This document shows, in pieces, positions 8,339-16,276 of a stretch of 64,000 nt of DNA (within the stretch, counting starts at the first letter, position 1; every line of letters begins with the position of its first letter). The position numbers were made by a program, and so were the translations under genes. Below the pieces are notes generated by a model. It worked only from the letters and a program-made list of their open reading frames with translations. It did no database searches and was not told the origin of the DNA. This DNA is from Pelomonas margarita (GTDB taxonomy: Bacteria; Pseudomonadota; Gammaproteobacteria; Burkholderiales; Burkholderiaceae_C), in assembly GCF_043555875.1 (NCBI RefSeq), contig NZ_JBIGHW010000006.1, positions 248,001 through 312,000 of the forward strand, given 5' to 3'.

Positions 8339-9778
8339 ATGTTCAAGAACCTCATCAACGGCGAATGGCTGGAAGGCCAAAGCGTCTCGCGCAACATCAA
8401 CCCGTCCGACACGCGTGACCTGATCGGCGAGTACGCCCAAGCTGATGCGGCCCAGGCCGACCTGGCCATCACGGCCGCCACGGCCGCCTTCCCGGCCTGG
8501 AGCCTGTCAACGCCGCAGCAGCGCTTCGACATCCTCGACGCCGTCGGCGCCGAGATCCTGGCCCGCCGCGCCGAGCTCGGCGACCTGCTGGCCCGTGAGG
8601 AAGGCAAGACGCTGCCCGAGGCCATCGGCGAGGTCGTGCGCGCCGGCAACATCTTCAAGTTCTTCGCCGGTGAGGCGCTGCGCCCGGGCGGCGAGAGCCT
8701 ACCCTCGGTGCGCCCCGGCGTCGGCGTGGAAGTGACGCGCGAAGCCATTGGCGTCGTTGGCCTCATCACACCGTGGAACTTCCCCATCGCGATTCCCGCC
8801 TGGAAGATCGCCCCGGCATTGGCGTACGGCAACTGCGTCGTCTTCAAGCCGGCCGACCTGGTGCCGGGCTCGGCCTGGGCGCTGGCCGAAATCCTGTCGC
8901 GCGCGGGCCTGCCGGCCGGCGTGTTCAACCTCGTCATGGGGCGCGGTTCGGTGGTCGGCGAGAAGCTGCTGCACGACACGCGCGTGGCGGCCGTCAGCTT
9001 CACCGGCTCGGTCGCCACCGGCCAGAAGGTCGCCGCCGCCTGCGTGTCCCGCATGGCCAAGTTCCAGCTGGAGATGGGCGGCAAGAACCCGATGATCGTG
9101 CTGGACGATGCCGACCTGGGCGTCGCGGTGAACGCCGCCGTCAACAGCGGCTTCTTCTCGACGGGCCAGCGCTGCACGGCGTCCAGCCGCCTCATCGTCA
9201 CCGAGGGCATCCACGACCGCTTCATCGCCGCCATGGTCGAGAAGATGAAGACGCTGAAGATCGACGACGCCCGCAAGGCCGGCACTGACATCGGCCCCGT
9301 CGTCGACGCCAGCCAGCTCGGCCAGGACGTCGACTACATCGGCATCGCCAAGGGCGAAGGCGGCACGCTGGCGCAAGGCGGCGAGCGCATCGAGACCAAC
9401 GCCGACGGCGCGCCGGGCTTCTACCTGACGCCCGCGTTGATCACTGGCACGACGCCGGAGATGCGCATCAACCGCGAGGAAGTGTTCGGCCCGGTCGTCA
9501 GCGTGCTGCGCGCCCGCGACTACGAGCATGCGCTGGCACTCAGCAACGACACGCCCTTCGGCCTGGCCGCCGGCATCGCGACCACGTCGCTGAAGCACGC
9601 CACGCATTTCAAGCGCCACTCGCAGGCCGGTATGGTCATGGTCAACCTGCCGACGGCGGGCGTGGACTATCACGTGCCCTTCGGTGGCCGCAAGGGCAGC
9701 AGCTACGGCCCGCGCGAGCAGGGCCGGCATGCCGCCGAGTTCTACACGACGGTCAAGACGGCCTACACACAGGCCTGA
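8339..9778 (+). CDS. NAD(P)-dependent aldehyde dehydrogenase, probably 2-oxoglutarate semialdehyde dehydrogenase
   Basis: A 479-residue aldehyde dehydrogenase. Asn147 in TPWNFP, Lys170 in VFKPAD, Glu245 in LEMGGKNP and nucleophile Cys279 in GQRCTASSR are all present. The N-terminus MFKNLINGEWLEG starts at 8339, 11 bp after gudD. The context completes the non-phosphorylating hexarate route: KdgD makes 2,5-dioxopentanoate and this enzyme oxidises it to 2-oxoglutarate for the TCA cycle. Family membership is certain. The substrate is inferred from the operon; succinate-semialdehyde activity would also be possible for this family. Confidence 0.9.
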   Translation: MFKNLINGEWLEGQSVSRNINPSDTRDLIGEYAQADAAQADLAITAATAAFPAWSLSTPQQRFDILDAVGAEILARRAELGDLLAREEGKTLPEAIGEVVRAGNIFKFFAGEALRPGGESLPSVRPGVGVEVTREAIGVVGLITPWNFPIAIPAWKIAPALAYGNCVVFKPADLVPGSAWALAEILSRAGLPAGVFNLVMGRGSVVGEKLLHDTRVAAVSFTGSVATGQKVAAACVSRMAKFQLEMGGKNPMIVLDDADLGVAVNAAVNSGFFSTGQRCTASSRLIVTEGIHDRFIAAMVEKMKTLKIDDARKAGTDIGPVVDASQLGQDVDYIGIAKGEGGTLAQGGERIETNADGAPGFYLTPALITGTTPEMRINREEVFGPVVSVLRARDYEHALALSNDTPFGLAAGIATTSLKHATHFKRHSQAGMVMVNLPTAGVDYHVPFGGRKGSSYGPREQGRHAAEFYTTVKTAYTQA

Positions 9779-9799
9779 TCAGACCGGGCGCCTCTGCGC

Positions 9800-11080
9800 T
9801 CAGCGCGGGGCCCAGGCCTCGTAGGCGTCCAGCGTCTTCTGCGGCCAACTGCCCCACCAGGCATAGCCGCGGCGGCGCTCGGCGCTGATGTCGTGCACGT
9901 CATCGTGCAGCGACTTGTCGCGGTCACCGAACACCGGCTTCAGCGTCGTGGCGTCGTAGTAGCGCGACCACAGCGGGCCGGCGCCGGGCTGCTCGACGAG
10001 GCGCTTGCCCTGCTGCGCGTCCACCATCACCCAGACGCGGTCGCGCACCGCCAGGCGCTTGAGCATCGCCACGCCGCCCTTCACGGCCGCCACGACGGCT
10101 GGCGACGGTGCGGGCATGGCCATCAGGTACGCCAGCACCTGCGCGCTCTCGCCGCTGCTGAGCGCGGGCGGCTCGTAGTTGCGGGCCGAGGTGGGCGCCA
10201 GCGTCAGTACGTCGTGCTGCTGCGCCCACAGCGCGGGCTGGCCGTCGATGCGGATTTGCAGGGTCAACAGCAGCTGCACCGCGCGTGACTCGGCCGCGGC
10301 CAGCTCGCCGCGCGGCGCCGCGCCCAGGAAATCGAAGCCGGCCTCGCCGCGCGACGCCATGCCCAGCAACGCCATCACATCGATCATGGCGTTGTCGTTC
10401 AGCGTGATGGCATCGTGATAGCCGCCCTGCAGCGGCCACACCTGCGGCCAGCCGCCGTTGGGGAACTGAGCGGCCAGCAGGTAGCGCAGGCCGCGCTCAG
10501 CCGCCTGGCGGTAGGCGGCGCCCACGTCGCCCGGATGCGCCTGCGCCATGCGCGCCAGGAAGCGGACCTCGCGCGTGGTGGCCTCGTTGTCGATGGTGCC
10601 CACGTAGCTCCAGTGGCCGGGCTTGTCGAAGTCGCCGGGCGACGGCGCCTTGGGGTTGCCGTCGGCCACAAAGGCCTGGCCGCGCTGGCGCGGCGCGGCG
10701 TCGCGCGGCTGGTTCTTGCCCCAGCCGCCGGCCGGCGTCTGGTAGCTCAGGATGTTGCGGGCCACGGCCCGTGCGGGCTCGCTGGCATACCAGGCCGTCG
10801 GCCGGTCCAGCGGCAGGCTGGCCGCGCCATTGCCGCTCGCTGGTGGCGCCGGCAGCTCGGCCAGCCCCTGGCGCTCGGCGGCCAGCACGGCACGGTCGGC
10901 GGCGCGCTGCGCATCGGAGCGCGCCAGGTAGGCCTGCCAGGCCCCGCGTTCAGCGAGGGGCAGGGCCTCCACGCGTGCGGTGGTCAGCGCCTCGGCGGGC
11001 GGGATGGCGCCGATCTGGGCGGCGAATGCCGACGAGGACAATGCCAGCGCAAGCACGGCAAGACGGTGGGCGAGAGGCAT
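9800..11080 (-). CDS. Secreted pectate lyase, PelA/Pel-15E (PL10) type
   Basis: A 426-residue protein with a Sec signal peptide (LAVLALALSSSAFA, cleavage before AQIG). It then has the PL10-like features YQTPAGGWGKN, GTIDNEATTREVRFLARM, LAAQFPNGGWPQVWPL and HDAITLNDNAMIDVM, and a C-terminal SRYYDATTLKPVFGDRDKS. It would cleave polygalacturonate outside the inner membrane. The ATG at 11080 gives a clean signal peptide; the longer frame runs into the neighbouring divergent gene. It is convergent with the hexarate operon (21-bp gap). Pectin breakdown yields galacturonate, which many bacteria oxidise to galactarate, so the two functions may be linked. Confidence 0.85.
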   Translation of the reverse strand: MPLAHRLAVLALALSSSAFAAQIGAIPPAEALTTARVEALPLAERGAWQAYLARSDAQRAADRAVLAAERQGLAELPAPPASGNGAASLPLDRPTAWYASEPARAVARNILSYQTPAGGWGKNQPRDAAPRQRGQAFVADGNPKAPSPGDFDKPGHWSYVGTIDNEATTREVRFLARMAQAHPGDVGAAYRQAAERGLRYLLAAQFPNGGWPQVWPLQGGYHDAITLNDNAMIDVMALLGMASRGEAGFDFLGAAPRGELAAAESRAVQLLLTLQIRIDGQPALWAQQHDVLTLAPTSARNYEPPALSSGESAQVLAYLMAMPAPSPAVVAAVKGGVAMLKRLAVRDRVWVMVDAQQGKRLVEQPGAGPLWSRYYDATTLKPVFGDRDKSLHDDVHDISAERRRGYAWWGSWPQKTLDAYEAWAPR

Positions 11081-11173
11081 GGCGGGCAGCGAAGTGGGCG
11101 TGGCCGGCAATCTAGCGGCAGCGCGCCCCGCGCCGGGCGCTAATCTCCCGCCGCTCACACAGTTGATCGACAC

Positions 11174-12565
11174 ATGATTCATCGCGCGCGTTTCTGGGCT
11201 GGGCCCGCCCTGACCACCTTGCTGGCCTTGGCCGGCTGCGCCCACCCGCCGCCGCCTGCGCCGCTGGCCGCGCCCGTGCCGCTGGGCGTGCAGCAGGCCT
11301 GGGTGCAGGCCGTGGCCGGCCCCGGCTGGCAGGTGCGCGCCCTGACTGACGAGGCCACCTGCCCCACGCTGAGCTGGGCCGGCGGCCAGGCCCCGATGAC
11401 ACAGCGAAGCGAGCCCGGCGAGGCTCCTACGCCGCCCGGCAACACCCGGCCCGAGCACAAGCCCCCCAGCTTCACGCTACGGGCCTGCGAGGCCGCATGG
11501 CCGGTGGGCGTCGCCAGCGTGCAACTGGGCCAGTTCACGCTGCGCGCGCCGGCACGGGAGCTGCGCCGCATCGTCGTCATCGGCGACACGGGCTGCCGCC
11601 TGAAGGCCTCGGACGAGGCCTGGCAGCCCTGTAACGACCCCGGCCAGTGGCCGTTCGCCCGCATCGTGGCGCGCGCCGTCGCGCTCAAGCCCGACCTGGT
11701 GGTGCACGTGGGCGACTACCACTACCGCGAGAGCCCCTGCCCGGCCGGCCAGCCGGGCTGCGCCGCCAGCCCCTGGGGCTATGGCGACGACGCCTGGCAG
11801 GCCGACTTCTTCCGCCCCGCCCGCGCGCTGCTGGCCGCTGCGCCCTGGGTGTTCGTGCGCGGCAACCACGAGTCCTGCCGGCGCGCCGGCCAGGGCTGGC
11901 TGCGCTACCTGGACGCGCAGACCGGCGCCGCCCGCGCCTGCGAGCCGGCCGCCGACGGCGTGGACGAAGGCGACTTCACCGCCCCCTTCGCCGTGCCGCT
12001 GTCCTCGCGCAGCCAGCTCATCGTGTTCGACTCGGCCGAGGTGGGCAGCCGGCCCCCAGCGCGCGGCTCGGCAGCCTGGATGCGCTGGCGCCAGCAGCTG
12101 GACCAGGTCGCGCTGCTGGCCGGCCAGCGGGCGCAGAGCCTGTTCGTCAGCCACCACCCCAGCCTGGCCTTCGGCCCCAGCGCCGACGGCCGCCCCGAGC
12201 CGGCCCGCTCCGGCCTCACGCCGCTGCTGCAGGACGCCCAGCCCGGACGCCTGTTCCCGCCCGGCGTGCAGGCCACGCTGCACGGCCACCTGCACATCCA
12301 CCAGTTGTTGGGCTTTGCCAGCAACCACCCGGCCAGCCTGGTGATCGGCAACGGCGGCTCGGCCACCGAGGGCCGCCTGGACGCGCGTGCCGCGCAGCAG
12401 GCGCAACCGCTGCCCGGCGCACGCGTGGAGACCTTCCAGAGCCACACCGACTTCGGCTTCTCGCTGCTCAGCGCCACGCCGCAGGGCTGGCGGTTGCAGG
12501 CCTACGACGCGCTGGGCCAGCCGCTGGCCAGCTGCACGCTGGCGGGCCAGAAGCTGCGCTGCTGA
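11174..12565 (+). CDS. Lipoprotein metallophosphoesterase
   Basis: A 463-residue protein. The signal peptide ends in the lipobox LALAGC, so Cys22 is probably lipidated. A Pro-rich linker follows. The calcineurin-like domain shows the ordered metal motifs IVVIGDTG, HVGDYHYRE, VRGNHESCRRAG, LFVSHHP and LHGHLHIH. It would hydrolyse phosphoesters at the periplasmic side of a membrane; the substrate is unknown. It is divergent from the pectate lyase gene, with about 90 bp between start codons, and is followed by ctpA after ~200 bp in which I see no clear feature. Confidence 0.85.
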   Translation: MIHRARFWAGPALTTLLALAGCAHPPPPAPLAAPVPLGVQQAWVQAVAGPGWQVRALTDEATCPTLSWAGGQAPMTQRSEPGEAPTPPGNTRPEHKPPSFTLRACEAAWPVGVASVQLGQFTLRAPARELRRIVVIGDTGCRLKASDEAWQPCNDPGQWPFARIVARAVALKPDLVVHVGDYHYRESPCPAGQPGCAASPWGYGDDAWQADFFRPARALLAAAPWVFVRGNHESCRRAGQGWLRYLDAQTGAARACEPAADGVDEGDFTAPFAVPLSSRSQLIVFDSAEVGSRPPARGSAAWMRWRQQLDQVALLAGQRAQSLFVSHHPSLAFGPSADGRPEPARSGLTPLLQDAQPGRLFPPGVQATLHGHLHIHQLLGFASNHPASLVIGNGGSATEGRLDARAAQQAQPLPGARVETFQSHTDFGFSLLSATPQGWRLQAYDALGQPLASCTLAGQKLRC

Positions 12566-12763
12566 GGGCCGCTGCCCAGCCTGACTTCCGGCACCCGGCC
12601 GGGCCCGCACGGCGGCCGCAACAGCCGGCCAATCCGCCAATTCGGCCCGTATCTGAAGGGTTTCCGGCGGGTAAATCGGCCGTCTGCCGCCACCCCCACG
12701 CTTACACTCGGGCCACCTGTCAAGGTGTTTCGACAGGATCACGCAGATAGAGGACTCGGCCGC

Positions 12764-14197
12764 ATGAGCTCGAAGTTGAAAGTCGCTGGTTGGGTGGCCC
12801 TTGGGGCGCTGGCGGGTGGCCTGACCACCATGCAGTTGCAGGCCAATGCACGCAGCAGCCTGTCTCCGCTGCCGCTGGACGAGATGCAGCAGCTCGCCGC
12901 CGTGTTCGGCCTCGTCAAGGCGGAGTACGTCGAGCCGGTCGACGAGAAAAAGCTCATCAACGACGCCATCGCAGGCATGGTGTCCGGCCTGGACCCACAC
13001 TCCCAGTTCTTCGACAAGAAATCCTTCAAGGAATTCCGTGAAGGCACGTCCGGCAAGTTCGTCGGCGTGGGCATCGAGATCGGCATGGAAGACGGCCTGG
13101 TCAAGATCGTCTCGCCCATCGAAGGCTCACCCGCCTTCCGCGCCGGCCTGAAGAGCGGCGACTTGATCAGCCGCATCGACGACACCGCCGTGCGCGGCCT
13201 CTCCATTGACCAGGCCGTCAAGAAGATGCGCGGCGATCCGGCCACCAAGGTCAGCCTCACCATCTACCGCAAGGCCGAGAACCGCAGCTTTCCCGTCACC
13301 ATCGTGCGCGAGGAAATCAAGGTACAGAGCGTGCGCGCCAAGGTGGTGGAGCCCGGCTATGCCTGGGTGCGCGTGAGCCAGTTCCAGGAACCCACGGTCG
13401 ACGCCTTCGTCAAGAAGGTCGAGGAGATCTACAAGCAGGAGCCCAAGCTCAAGGGCCTGGTGCTGGACCTGCGCAACGACCCCGGCGGCCTGCTGGAAGG
13501 CGCCGTGGCCATCTCGGCCGCCTTCCTGCCCAGGGGTGTGGAGGTGGTGTCCACCAACGGCCAGATCCCCGAATCCAAGGCCGCCTACAAGGCCGAACCC
13601 GACGACTACCGCCGCCGCGGCGGCGATGACCCGCTCAAGCGCCTGCCCGTGGCGCTGAAGACCGTGCCGCTGGTGGTGCTGGTCAACGAGGGCTCGGCCA
13701 GCGCCAGCGAGATCGTGGCCGGCGCGCTGCAGGACCACAAGCGCGCCACCGTCATGGGCGCCCAGACCTTCGGCAAGGGCTCGGTGCAGACCATCCGCCA
13801 GCTCGGCCCGGAAACCGCGCTGAAGATCACCACTGCCCGCTACTTCACGCCGCAGGGCCGTGCCATCCAGGCCAAGGGCATCACGCCCGACGTGCTGTTG
13901 GACGAGACGGCCGAGGGCAACGTCTTCGCCGCACTGCGCACCCGAGAAGCCGACCTGGAGAAGCATCTCGCCAACGGCCCCGAGGACAACGAAGCCCGCC
14001 AGAAGGCCCGCGAGGAAGCGCGCGCCAAGCTGGAGGCCGAGTACGCCAAGCGCGCCGAGCCGCCCAAGCCGCTGCCGGAGTTCGGCTCGACGGAGGACTT
14101 CCCGCTGATGCAGGCGCTGAACAAGCTCAAGGGCCAGCCCGTCATCGCCGCCAAGGCAGCCGCTGAGCGCAAGGCCGAGGCCAAGCCGGCCGAGTGA
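12764..14197 (+). CDS. ctpA: C-terminal processing peptidase, S41 family
   Basis: A 477-residue tail-specific protease. The ATG at 12764 is used because GAGGA precedes it and it gives the N-terminal membrane/signal segment VAGWVALGALAGGLTTM. A helical region leads to a PDZ domain (about 80-165, FVGVGIEIGMEDGLVKIVSP and AFRAGLKSGDLISRID). The catalytic domain follows with LRNDPGGLLEGAV, the Ser motif NEGSASASEIVAGAL and the Lys motif GAQTFGKGSVQT. The tail is charged and ends in an Ala/Lys-rich segment. The enzyme trims C-termini of envelope proteins in the periplasm. A clear terminator lies at 14227-14252, so it probably forms its own unit. Confidence 0.93.
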   Translation: MSSKLKVAGWVALGALAGGLTTMQLQANARSSLSPLPLDEMQQLAAVFGLVKAEYVEPVDEKKLINDAIAGMVSGLDPHSQFFDKKSFKEFREGTSGKFVGVGIEIGMEDGLVKIVSPIEGSPAFRAGLKSGDLISRIDDTAVRGLSIDQAVKKMRGDPATKVSLTIYRKAENRSFPVTIVREEIKVQSVRAKVVEPGYAWVRVSQFQEPTVDAFVKKVEEIYKQEPKLKGLVLDLRNDPGGLLEGAVAISAAFLPRGVEVVSTNGQIPESKAAYKAEPDDYRRRGGDDPLKRLPVALKTVPLVVLVNEGSASASEIVAGALQDHKRATVMGAQTFGKGSVQTIRQLGPETALKITTARYFTPQGRAIQAKGITPDVLLDETAEGNVFAALRTREADLEKHLANGPEDNEARQKAREEARAKLEAEYAKRAEPPKPLPEFGSTEDFPLMQALNKLKGQPVIAAKAAAERKAEAKPAE

Positions 14198-14226
14198 TCG
14201 CCGAACCGGCCGCGCGCCACTTGAAC

Positions 14227-14252
14227 ACGGGCTCCCGACGGAGCCCGTTTTT
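14227..14252 (+). terminator. Rho-independent terminator of ctpA
   Basis: ACGGGCTCC (14227-14235) pairs with GGAGCCCGT (14240-14248) across a four-base loop, followed by a T run to 14252. It lies 30 bp after the ctpA stop and just before the convergent GNAT gene. Confidence 0.9.
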
Positions 14253-14260
14253 CATGCACC

Positions 14261-14836
14261 TCAGCCGGCGATGCGCGCGTAGACCGCGGTGTCACGCGGC
14301 GTGCCGTCCACGCCCAGCGCGTCGTGGCGCAGCACGCCCTCCAGCGCGAAGCCGGCGCGCTGCGCGACCGCACGGCTGCGGGTGTTGCGCGCGTCGCAGC
14401 GGATCTCCACGCGCCGCGCCGCCAGCCGGTCGAAGGCCAGTGCCGTCAGCAGCTGCACCGCCTCGCCCACCAGGCCCTGGCCGGCCGCATCGGGCCGTAT
14501 CCAGTAGCCGATCTCGAAGCGGCGCACCGTCCAGTCGATGCGGTGCAGGCCCGTGCCACCCAACAGGCGCCCGGGGCCACCATCGGCCCGGCGGGCATAG
14601 AGGTGAAAGCAGAGATCCCGCCGCGCGATGAAGTCCGCATGCATGCGGCGCACCACGGCCTCGGCGCTGGCGGCCGAGGGCGGCTCCTGTGCCCAAGCCA
14701 TCCACGGCCGCAGGTGCGACAGCGACTGCGTGACCACCAGCGCCATCTCGGCGCCCGCGCCGGCACGCGGCATCAGCAGCAGCGTGCGCGGCCCGTCCAG
14801 CCGCTCGGGCACCTCCAGCAGCACCGGGTCGCTCAT
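14261..14836 (-). CDS. GNAT acetyltransferase, RimJ/RimL-like
   Basis: A 191-residue acetyltransferase of the GNAT superfamily (acetyl-CoA donor). Features include LRPWMAW near the N-terminus, the GGTGLHRIDWTVRRFEIGYW strand and the acetyl-CoA loop RPDAAGQGLVGEAV, followed by NTRSRAVAQRAGFALEGVLR. This order matches the ribosomal-protein/antibiotic N-acetyltransferase subgroup. The ATG at 14836 overlaps the stop of the upstream MFS gene by four bases, so the two are translationally coupled. The acceptor is unknown. Confidence 0.85.
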   Translation of the reverse strand: MSDPVLLEVPERLDGPRTLLLMPRAGAGAEMALVVTQSLSHLRPWMAWAQEPPSAASAEAVVRRMHADFIARRDLCFHLYARRADGGPGRLLGGTGLHRIDWTVRRFEIGYWIRPDAAGQGLVGEAVQLLTALAFDRLAARRVEIRCDARNTRSRAVAQRAGFALEGVLRHDALGVDGTPRDTAVYARIAG

Positions 14837-16113
14837 GCCGTGGCCACCTCCACGGGCTTGGGCAGTTCGCGCACGCTGCGCAGCACCGGGTGCCGCCAGG
14901 CCCACAGCCCCACCAGCACGCAGCCGGCGCCGGCAAAGCCCAGCGCCGCGCGCAGGCCCAGGTGTTCGCCCAGCCAGCCGCCCAGCAGCGCGCCGGGTGC
15001 TGCCGGCAGCAGGATGAGCCAGCGCATGGTGCTGGTCATGCGGCCCAGCATGGGCGCGGGCGTGACGGCCTGGCGCAGCGACAGGAAGTTGATGAACATC
15101 AGCACGGCGCCCACGCCCCAGGTGAACAGCATCAGCGCAAAGCTGGCCACGCCCCATCCGCCGGCCGGCGCAAAGGCCAGCTGCAGCCACGCCAGGCCGC
15201 ACAGCAGAAAGCCCAGCAGCAGGCAGGGCCCGGGCCCCATGCGCCGGCTGATGCGGTGGCCCAGCACGCTGGCCAGCACCGTGCCGGCGCCGATGGCGAC
15301 GTAGGACCAGCCCACCGTCTGCGGCGCCAGCTTGAGCTCGCGCGTAGCCAGCAGGATCTGCGTCACCAGCGCAGCGTTGTGGAAGAGGTTCCAGCAGGCC
15401 ATCAGCACGGCCATGGTCACCAGCAGCCGCCGCTCGCGCACGAAATGCAGGCCGGCCTTCAGCTCACGCCAGAAGTCCTGTGCCTGGCGCACGGGCAGCG
15501 TCTCCTCGACACGGATACCGCGCAGGATGAGCACGGACACCGCCAGCATCAGTGCGTCCACCGCCAGCGCCAGCGGCGCGCCCACCAGCTTGATCAACAG
15601 GCCCGCCACGCCCGGCCCGGCCACCTCTGCACCGGACGAGGCCAGTGCGTTCTTGGCATGTGCCTCCACCAGGCGCTCGCGCGGCACCACCTGCGTCAGC
15701 ACGATCTGCGCGGCGCTGCCCGCCGTGGTGTGCACGGTGCCGATGACGAAGCTGACCAGGTAGAGCCAGGGCATGCCCAGCAGGCCCAGCCAGGCTGCCA
15801 GCGGCACGGAAGCCACGGCCAGCGCCAGCACGGCCTCGCCAACGATGTAGACCGGCAGCTTGCGCACCCGGTCCAGCAGCACACCGGAGGGCAGCGAGAA
15901 CAGCGCGAATGGCAGAACGCCCAGCGCCTGCAGCAGGCCCATCTGCGTGGGGCTGGCGTCCAGCAGCACGGCTGCCGTCAGCGGCAGCGCCAGCAGCGTG
16001 ATCTGGCCGCCCAGCGAGGCGCACAGGATGGACGTCCACAGGCGCCGGTAGACGGCGTCGCGCAGCAGGTCGTTGGGAGCGAGGGCGAAGAAGGAACGCA
16101 GGCGGGACAACAT
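14833..16113 (-). CDS. MFS transporter, drug-efflux-like
   Basis: A 426-residue inner-membrane protein with about twelve hydrophobic segments. It resembles the MFS_3/enterobactin-exporter-like group: LWTSILCASLGGQITLLALP near the start, the loop VLLDRVRKLPVYIVGE after helix 2, and VLGHRISRRMGPGPCLLLG in the second half. It ends in ATGA overlap with the GNAT gene, so the exporter and acetyltransferase probably act on related small molecules, but no substrate can be named. No promoter was evident in the ~160 bp between this gene and the upstream ggt stop. Confidence 0.85.
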   Translation of the reverse strand: MLSRLRSFFALAPNDLLRDAVYRRLWTSILCASLGGQITLLALPLTAAVLLDASPTQMGLLQALGVLPFALFSLPSGVLLDRVRKLPVYIVGEAVLALAVASVPLAAWLGLLGMPWLYLVSFVIGTVHTTAGSAAQIVLTQVVPRERLVEAHAKNALASSGAEVAGPGVAGLLIKLVGAPLALAVDALMLAVSVLILRGIRVEETLPVRQAQDFWRELKAGLHFVRERRLLVTMAVLMACWNLFHNAALVTQILLATRELKLAPQTVGWSYVAIGAGTVLASVLGHRISRRMGPGPCLLLGFLLCGLAWLQLAFAPAGGWGVASFALMLFTWGVGAVLMFINFLSLRQAVTPAPMLGRMTSTMRWLILLPAAPGALLGGWLGEHLGLRAALGFAGAGCVLVGLWAWRHPVLRSVRELPKPVEVATA

Positions 16114-16276
16114 GACGGCAAGGGCTGGCAGGCTCGACGGAGCAGGAGCGCCCCGGCGGGGCGCGGCGACGCGGCGCAGGCGCGTCAGTCGAGATCGAGC
16201 AGCTTGGTCATGCGTGCCATGCTAGCAGCGTGGTCAGGCACCAGCTGTCGCACGCGCGAAGTTCGTGGCGCCCGGC

